A stretch of 64,000 bases of DNA from an uncultured Hippea sp. (GTDB taxonomy: Bacteria > Campylobacterota_A > Desulfurellia > JAADFJ01), in contig CAJVZA010000001.1 in NCBI GenBank assembly GCA_913009315.1, forward strand, positions 1-64,000, read 5' to 3'. Of the stretch, positions 58,597-64,000 are shown piece by piece (the first letter of the stretch is position 1; every line of letters starts with the position of its first letter). The notes beneath the pieces are model-generated. The model was not told where the DNA came from, searched no databases, and worked only from the letters and a program-made list of their open reading frames with translations. A program made the position numbers and the translations under genes.

Positions 58597-59379
58597 TCAT
58601 ACCTGCTTGCCGTTTAACGTAAGCTGCGTTACATCTTTTTTTCTTTTGTCCTTAATGTAAATTACTGCAGAACGATTGTCCCCCTCTCGTCTTTCATCGA
58701 TTTCGAAGAGTTTAGTGGCTCTTATAAGTTCGCCAAGTTTTTTATAGCCGTAATTTCTCGGATCAAATTCGGGAGTCTGATTTGCTATATTCCGACCTAC
58801 TGTTGCAAGATGCGCCCATCCGCTCTCGTCGGAAGATGCTTCAAGAGCATTTCTCAATAAACGCACGAGTTTCGTATCCCGTTTAAGTTCATTTGCAGAT
58901 TTGCGCCGGATCGATTCTTCTTCTTCATCATCATCCTCAAAGCGCAGTAGTTCGGTGTAGATAAACTTATCACATGCAGCAACAAACGGTTCGGGTGTCT
59001 TACGTTCTCCGAAGCCATAAACAATCAAACCTGCTTCTCTGATTCTTGATGCCAGTTTTGTAAAATCACTGTCGCTTGAGACTATACAAAATCCATCGAA
59101 CTTGTCGGTGTAAAGCAGATCCATCGCATCGATTATCATAGCACTGTCTGTAGAATTTTTTCCATAGGTATAGCTAAACTGCTGAATAGGCTGTATTGAA
59201 TATTTTAGCAATACGTCCTTCCATCCTTTTAAACCCGGAGTTGTCCAATCTCCATAAATTCTTTTTACGTTTGCCGTTCCATATTTTGCTATCTCAGCCA
59301 TAAGGCCGCTTATTATAGTCGGCTGAGCATTGTCCGCATCAACTAATACAGCCAAATTTACAGTATCAATTTTAGCCAT
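58597..59379 (-). CDS. NYN-domain (PIN-like) protein with OST-HTH/LOTUS domain
   Basis: This 260-residue protein has an N-terminal NYN domain with the acidic active-site residues in LAVLVDADNAQP, STDSAMIIDAMDLLYTDKFD and CIVSSDSDFTKLASRIREAG (LabA/DUF88 family, putative RNase). After an acidic linker (DDDEEEE) comes a C-terminal OST-HTH/LOTUS domain (DESGWAHLATVGRNIANQTP; DPRNYGYKKLGELIRATKLF) that binds RNA in known proteins. It likely acts on RNA; substrate unknown. It is transcribed alone. Confidence 0.92.
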   Translation of the reverse strand: MAKIDTVNLAVLVDADNAQPTIISGLMAEIAKYGTANVKRIYGDWTTPGLKGWKDVLLKYSIQPIQQFSYTYGKNSTDSAMIIDAMDLLYTDKFDGFCIVSSDSDFTKLASRIREAGLIVYGFGERKTPEPFVAACDKFIYTELLRFEDDDEEEESIRRKSANELKRDTKLVRLLRNALEASSDESGWAHLATVGRNIANQTPEFDPRNYGYKKLGELIRATKLFEIDERREGDNRSAVIYIKDKRKKDVTQLTLNGKQV

Positions 59380-59584
59380 TTTCCCTCCTGTATTGTTACC
59401 GGCACTCTTCGTTTTTTCAAAGTTGCCTTTATTGCAGAGAATTAATGAGAATCACCGATAGTTTCAGACTTTTTCTTTTTACTTAACATATGCTTTCTTG
59501 GTATAAAGTAATTTATTATAAAAATCAAGTCAAATCGCACAATTTTATAAGCTGTTGAAAATATTTTCCACTCGATTATCATAG

Positions 59585-60040
59585 ATGACCATGAATAATA
59601 AACAAATAAAAGAGATAATAATCTATACCGATGGAGCCTGCAGCGGAAATCCGGGCAGGGGCGGATATGCCGCCGTGATAAAATACAAAGACAGCAGGAA
59701 AATTGTAAAAGGGTTTGAAAAAAAGACAACAAACAATAAAATGGAACTTACGGCTGCTTTAAAGGCTTTGGAGATTATTAAGGAGTCATGCGAAATAAAA
59801 CTGTACACAGACTCTGCATATTTAATAGGCGGAATTACCGGCTGGATAAAACAATGGCAAAAAAACGGCTGGAGAACCGCCGGAAAAAAGCCGGTGAAAA
59901 ATAAAGAATTATGGGAAAAGCTATCATTTCTTAACGCGAAACATAATATTAGATGGATAAAGGTTTCAGGGCACAGCGGGGATGAACTTAACGAACTATG
60001 CGACAGGCTGGCAAAAGAACAGATAACCTCAATTGAATAA
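59585..60040 (+). CDS. rnhA: ribonuclease HI
   Basis: This 151-residue protein has all catalytic residues of RNase HI: Asp in IYTDGACSGNPGRGGYAAV, Glu in NKMELTAALKALE, Asp in LYTDSAYLIGG, and the final Asp in SGHSGDELNELCDRLA; the basic protrusion (WIKQWQKNGWRTA) is present. Start ATG 59585 or 59591, without a good ribosome binding site. It degrades RNA in RNA:DNA hybrids. It overlaps mutS2 by eight bases. Confidence 0.95.
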   Translation: MTMNNKQIKEIIIYTDGACSGNPGRGGYAAVIKYKDSRKIVKGFEKKTTNNKMELTAALKALEIIKESCEIKLYTDSAYLIGGITGWIKQWQKNGWRTAGKKPVKNKELWEKLSFLNAKHNIRWIKVSGHSGDELNELCDRLAKEQITSIE

Positions 60041-62294
60041 AGAACAGCTTCAGGATTTAGACTATAGCGAATTTATCAGCTATCTGTCAAACTTTGCTCT
60101 GAGCGTGTACGGAAGAATGTCGATAATGAATAGCAAGCCCGTATTTAATCGGGACAGACTTTCTGATAATCTTCAACTGACTGACGAACTATTTCGTCTT
60201 TTAGAAAATACGAATCTTAATATACCGCCGATCGAAGACATTACTCCCATCATTAAAGAATCCGAAACGGGGGTGCTTTATCCAGAAAAAATTCAACTGA
60301 TTATCGATTTCCAATCGGTAATAGGTTCGATTTTTATTGACTGTGATGAGAAATACAAAAGAGCGCATCAATTTCTGGAGCAGCTTAAGCCTGTTGATAA
60401 TCTCAAAATTTTGAGCTCTATAATTAAAGACGGAAAAATCAGGCATGACGCAACAGAAAAACTCGCATCAATAATCTCAAAAATAGAAAGTCTAAAAAAG
60501 ACAATATATCAGAAACAGTATAGTCTCATAAGAAGACTCAAACAATCGGATATCACGGCAACCGATGATGTTTTAATAAGGCAGGATAGATATTGCATAG
60601 TAATAAAAACGGCAAAAAGACACATGGTTAAGGGAATGCTGATCGATGTTTCCGGCTCGGGAGCGTCACTGTTTATCGATCCGAATGAAACAATAGAGCT
60701 GAACAACCGGCTTGCAATGTTAAGGGCAAAAGAAAGAGAGGAAAAACTAAAGATATTGTACATGTTGACCGAGAAAATCAGACATAACAGTGATAAGTTA
60801 AAAAAGCTTGCGGAGTATCTCGGAACATTAGACAAAATCAATGCTTTCTATAGATATGCTGTAAAATACGGCTGTATGCTTCCCGAATACAGGCAAAAGA
60901 TAAAAGGCTTCTTTCTCGATGGCGCGAGACATCCGCTTCTTGTCTCATTAAAAAGCAATGTTGTTGCTAATGACATAAAACAGATCAGCAAGGCCGGAAT
61001 GGTCATCAGCGGACCAAACGCCGGAGGCAAAACGGTGCTGCTTAAAACGATTGGACTTTCCGTCCTCGCATTCTATTCTTCGATACCGATTCCCGTAAAA
61101 GCAAACAGCTGGATAGGCGATTATGACAATATTTTTACAATATTCGGAAATAAGGAGAATATGGTCGAATCGCTATCCAACTTTTCAAGTAAACTTGTAA
61201 ATTTAAAAGATATATTTGAAAATGCTACGGATTCATCACTTGTGTTGATTGATGAGATAACAGAGGGAACTGATCCTGAAGCCGGAGGCAGCCTTGCAAT
61301 ATCCATCTTTAAATCGCTTCTGAAAAAAGGAGTTCATTTCGTTTCATCAACTCATCTTCCAGGAGTGTCCCTCTGGGCGGCAACAAGTGCTCCGGAAAAC
61401 ATAGAAATTGCAGGAGTAAATTTTGATAGACGCACGCTTATGTCCACATATAAACTTGAGTATGGAAAGATTTCCGAAAGCCACACATTTGATATTGCAA
61501 GCAGATTTCTTCCAAAAGAAATAGTTGAGGCAGCTGCAAAAAACAATATATCTGCAGGAACAGGGTTAACGAAGGAGTTAATTGAAAAAATTGATATTTA
61601 TAAACAAAAATTGAATGAATTGGAAACGATAATCGAAAGGAAACGAAAAGAATCTGAAATTTTGTTCGGGGAAAGAAAAAGATGGTTAGAGGAAAAAGAA
61701 AAGATTCGTAAGCAAAAGATGTGTGAGATTGAGCGTATCATAAAAGAATCGGAACAGAAGATCAGATTACTTAAAAATATGCCTGAAATTCATAAAGAAA
61801 TCGCCGCACTAAAGCAGATGAGCAGGGAAAAAACCGACGCGGCCATTCAAACTGAAAATTTTTCTGTCGGTCAGGCGGCAAAAATTAAAGGAACTTCCAT
61901 TCGGGGAGAAATAGCTGAGATCAAGACAAACAAGGTGAAGATAATCAGTTCCGGCAAAGAGATATGGATAGACAAAAAAGAGGCAATCAAAGCGGCATCG
62001 CAGCCGAAGTCCTCAACAAAAAAGATAAGCGTAACTTACCAGGAGACCGGCTACCAAATTTCATGCAATCTGATAGGAATGCATATAGACGAAGCCGAAG
62101 AGAAACTCATCAGATTCCTGGATAATGCAATTTTGAATGATGCCGATACAGTGGTAATTGTTCATGGAATAGGCACAGGCGCGCTAAAAAAGATGGTGTC
62201 GGAGATACTGATAAAAAGTGATTTTATTGCCGATATTCGTATGGGAAAACCCAAGGAAGGCGGAGATGGAGTTACTATCGCAAAATTTAAATAA
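60033..62294 (+). CDS. mutS2: MutS2 endonuclease/ribosome-rescue ATPase
   Basis: This 753-residue protein lacks the mismatch-recognition domain of MutS. It has an N-terminal core/clamp region and the MutS-type ATPase (GPNAGGKTVLLKTIGLSVLA; LVLIDEITEGTDPEAGGSLA; VSSTHLP). A long coiled coil (about 505-590) and a C-terminal Smr domain (DADTVVIVHGIGTGALKKMV; GGDGVTIAKF) follow. The start is TTG 60033. MutS2 suppresses recombination and/or splits collided ribosomes. Co-transcribed with rnhA. Confidence 0.94.
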   Translation: MNKEQLQDLDYSEFISYLSNFALSVYGRMSIMNSKPVFNRDRLSDNLQLTDELFRLLENTNLNIPPIEDITPIIKESETGVLYPEKIQLIIDFQSVIGSIFIDCDEKYKRAHQFLEQLKPVDNLKILSSIIKDGKIRHDATEKLASIISKIESLKKTIYQKQYSLIRRLKQSDITATDDVLIRQDRYCIVIKTAKRHMVKGMLIDVSGSGASLFIDPNETIELNNRLAMLRAKEREEKLKILYMLTEKIRHNSDKLKKLAEYLGTLDKINAFYRYAVKYGCMLPEYRQKIKGFFLDGARHPLLVSLKSNVVANDIKQISKAGMVISGPNAGGKTVLLKTIGLSVLAFYSSIPIPVKANSWIGDYDNIFTIFGNKENMVESLSNFSSKLVNLKDIFENATDSSLVLIDEITEGTDPEAGGSLAISIFKSLLKKGVHFVSSTHLPGVSLWAATSAPENIEIAGVNFDRRTLMSTYKLEYGKISESHTFDIASRFLPKEIVEAAAKNNISAGTGLTKELIEKIDIYKQKLNELETIIERKRKESEILFGERKRWLEEKEKIRKQKMCEIERIIKESEQKIRLLKNMPEIHKEIAALKQMSREKTDAAIQTENFSVGQAAKIKGTSIRGEIAEIKTNKVKIISSGKEIWIDKKEAIKAASQPKSSTKKISVTYQETGYQISCNLIGMHIDEAEEKLIRFLDNAILNDADTVVIVHGIGTGALKKMVSEILIKSDFIADIRMGKPKEGGDGVTIAKFK

Positions 62295-62321
62295 CATCGC
62301 CTTGCCTGATTTTCTCCTCCG

Positions 62322-62450
62322 TCATTGCGAGCGAAGCGCGGCAATCTCGTCTTTGAACTGCAGCGTTGTTTTGTCTCTGGGGTCGTGTCTTTGCAGCCTG
62401 TTGATAAATGTTGTTGTTGTGAATAGAGTGACGAAACAATCTCATCTACC
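62322..62450. repeat. palindromic intergenic repeats
   Basis: CCGTCATTGCGAGCGAAGCG followed by CGGCAATCTCGTC (62322-62352) is a clean copy of the repeat seen at 204-345 and 46171-46545. A partial inverted copy (GTGACGAAACAATCTCATC) lies at about 62428-62448. Confidence 0.7.
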
Positions 62451-62495
62451 ATTTTGAGTCAACAATAAAATAAAAGGGTATATTCGTTCTCCGTG

Positions 62496-63920
62496 TTGCC
62501 TCATCTAAAAATCTATTCGAAAGTTATATCGTTGCCTCATTCAAATTATATACGAAATCGTTTGGTTTTACAGCAGTATGTTCGCCTCTTTTCTTGTCAC
62601 TGTATTGTCTCCATAGCCTCCTCTGAATGTTATCTATTTCCCGTTTCAGTGCGGCAGGGTTTAGTTGTTCGTATTCTTTCATAATCGATGCCTTTACGGA
62701 TTCGGATATATCATTAGATTGAATTATCCTCTGATATGGGGTGGCGGGTTTGCTATACTTCTTGGTAACCTTGCTTCCTGTCCTCGTTTTCTCTATGAGC
62801 TTCATAGACGGTTGAAAGAAGTTCGTGTAAAGTCTCAATATTGCATACAATCTGTTGATTGTCTTCAGTTCCTTCTCTGTATCGTACCTTAGGTATCCTA
62901 CAGCTCTTCTTACAACTGAATAATTCTTTTGCTCAACAAAACAGTTATCGTTTTTTCTGTATGGCCTGGATCTGGTGAATGTTATCTTCTCCCTTTCGCA
63001 ATATCTCATCAAATGGCCGTTGATAAACTCACTTCCGTTATCAGAGTCAATACCAAGCAGATTAAACGGCAAACGCCTTCTTATATGGGTTAATGCATCA
63101 AATACCCATACCTGCGCTTTGTTTCTCACTGCTCTTGTTTCTGTCCAACCTGTATGAACGTCTGTCGCATCGAGTGTATAGAGAAAATCTCCTCTCAATA
63201 TACCTCCGTCGTGTCCTACAAGATCTACTTCGACAAATCCCGGTTTCTTTTCATTCCAATCGGCAAATGTTCTTATTGGTATCTGATGCTTCAAAAGTGT
63301 TCCCGGTTTTGTTAAACTTCTTCCTCTGTTCTTTAGTCTGCATTTATCCCTTTCTTTTTTAAGCAGCCTGTCGATTGTAGCCGGACTGATGCTCATCAGT
63401 TTATTTCTCGTATTCTCATCCAACTTTATCTCATCGAATCTTTCAAGAACCGGAAGTGTTTCCTTTATATATTCTGCAACTCTTTTTCCGCAGAGATAAT
63501 CTGATAACCGCCATAGATATTTAAGTGCCTTCAATACCGATTCATCATATTTCCTGTTGTTCCTCCTTCTTTGTTTTATTCTGTTATCGGCAAGTAAAAT
63601 GATGTTTTTACCATTGATATTGATCTTTATCTTTTTGCCGAAACTTCTCAAGACATACGAGCTGTAACACCTTGTGTAGCCTGTGAGTTTGACGAATTCA
63701 TCCAATATCTTTCCCTTCTCCTTCCTGGATGCCTTCTGGTATCTTTTGGATACCTCCCTCACAGCAGCCTTTCTTTCCCTTAGACTGAGGGACATAAGAT
63801 TACCTCCTGCCAAAAAATCTACTCTTTCTGTCATCTGTGAGCCTCCTCATTTTACTGTTTTTCAGATAGATTTTTAAATGAGTCAACGATACCGTTTCAG
63901 ATAGATTTTGGATGAGGCAA
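62496..63920. mobile_element. intact insertion sequence, about 1425 bp, rve-type transposase
   Basis: The ends are imperfect inverted repeats beginning TTGCCTCATC (62496) and, inverted, GATGAGGCAA (to 63920). Each end carries a second inner copy of the motif: TTGCCTCATTCAAA at 62533 on the left, and inverted AAATGAGTCAA near 63878 on the right. Between them AAAATCTAT segments are also shared. One transposase gene fills the element. No clear target duplication was identified. Confidence 0.75.
62524..63795 (-). CDS. DDE (rve integrase-core) transposase
   Basis: This 423-residue protein has an N-terminal helix-turn-helix region (LRERKAAVREVSKRYQKASR; GYTRCYSSYVLRSFG), then an integrase core with Asp in GFVEVDLVGHDGG, Asp in LLGIDSDNGSEFINGHLM and Glu in YRKNDNCFVEQKNYSVVRRA, the D-D-E triad. 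A basic C-terminal part follows. ATG 63795 is chosen because AGGAGG lies just before it. No frameshift or internal stop is seen, so it may be active. IS family assignment (IS481/ISNCY-like) is uncertain. Confidence 0.9.
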   Translation of the reverse strand: MSLSLRERKAAVREVSKRYQKASRKEKGKILDEFVKLTGYTRCYSSYVLRSFGKKIKININGKNIILLADNRIKQRRRNNRKYDESVLKALKYLWRLSDYLCGKRVAEYIKETLPVLERFDEIKLDENTRNKLMSISPATIDRLLKKERDKCRLKNRGRSLTKPGTLLKHQIPIRTFADWNEKKPGFVEVDLVGHDGGILRGDFLYTLDATDVHTGWTETRAVRNKAQVWVFDALTHIRRRLPFNLLGIDSDNGSEFINGHLMRYCEREKITFTRSRPYRKNDNCFVEQKNYSVVRRAVGYLRYDTEKELKTINRLYAILRLYTNFFQPSMKLIEKTRTGSKVTKKYSKPATPYQRIIQSNDISESVKASIMKEYEQLNPAALKREIDNIQRRLWRQYSDKKRGEHTAVKPNDFVYNLNEATI

Positions 63921-63953
63921 TTCGTCCTATTGTATTTAATCACTTAAAGTGGT

Positions 63954-63993
63954 ATAATAATAACGGTTTCAGTTATGAAACCGTTATTATTAT
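63954..63993. terminator. 17-bp perfect hairpin near the right edge
   Basis: ATAATAATAACGGTTTC (63954-63970) pairs perfectly with GAAACCGTTATTATTAT (63977-63993) across AGTTAT. It is AT-rich with a GC centre and could act as a bidirectional terminator for genes beyond the window. A TATAAT at 63953-63958 overlaps the left arm but has no good -35. Confidence 0.45.
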
Positions 63994-64000
63994 CTTTAAG

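Overview
The window comes from an AT-rich Gram-negative bacterium that most resembles an anaerobically respiring member of the Desulfobacterota ('Deltaproteobacteria') or a relative. The evidence is a complete Tol-Pal envelope system, multiheme c-type cytochromes beside an NrfD-type quinol module, 2-oxoacid:ferredoxin oxidoreductase, an EtfBA-FixCX system, and an F1Fo ATPase with both b and b' subunits and its Fo genes at a second locus. I cannot name a genus from the sequence alone.

Layout. Positions 1-1084 hold the tail of an alpha/beta hydrolase, palindromic repeats and two transposase relics. Positions 1085-4510 encode two paralogous glycine-rich membrane proteins, an NrfD-like protein, a Tat-exported 4x[4Fe-4S] protein and a hexaheme cytochrome c. 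Next come a sensor kinase whose periplasmic domain carries a CxxCH haem motif and its sigma-54 response regulator (4862-8285). The phosphate regulon phoB-phoR-pstSCAB-phoU (8606-15335) has a Pho-box-like promoter. After a cheD-HDOD pair, the minus strand carries a compact cluster atpF'FHAGDC-tolQRAB-pal-cpoB-dxs (29339 down to 17149).

From 29871 to 46032 lie an Rrf2 regulator, an XRE-cupin regulator with a four-gene oxidoreductase operon, a corrinoid-protein activator, the second ATPase locus (trxB-hemL-atpZ-atpI-atpB-atpE), trxA, cutA and etfBA-fixCX. Positions 46033-49563 are an accessory island: palindromic repeats, then an integron-like gene-cassette array without an integrase. Three attC sites are visible, closing a cassette of unknown function, a mazEF cassette and a RelE/ParE-type cassette. 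An AbrB/PIN toxin-antitoxin pair with a broken toxin follows. Positions 49757-62294 carry thiol-redox membrane proteins, a CoA-transferase, alanine dehydrogenase, a carbon-starvation transporter operon with an ArsA-like ATPase, an NYN/OST-HTH protein, RNase HI and MutS2. An apparently intact insertion sequence ends the window.

Together the genes describe quinone- and ferredoxin-linked anaerobic energy metabolism with proton-driven ATP synthesis. Regulation appears to run through haem/redox sensing and phosphate sensing. The genome is seeded with small mobile repeats. The parts most worth a second look are the integrase-less cassette array, the haem-sensor/NrfD-cytochrome neighbourhood, a MITE-like family ending in GAGACCACTGCAC, and the cstA-small protein-ArsA operon.
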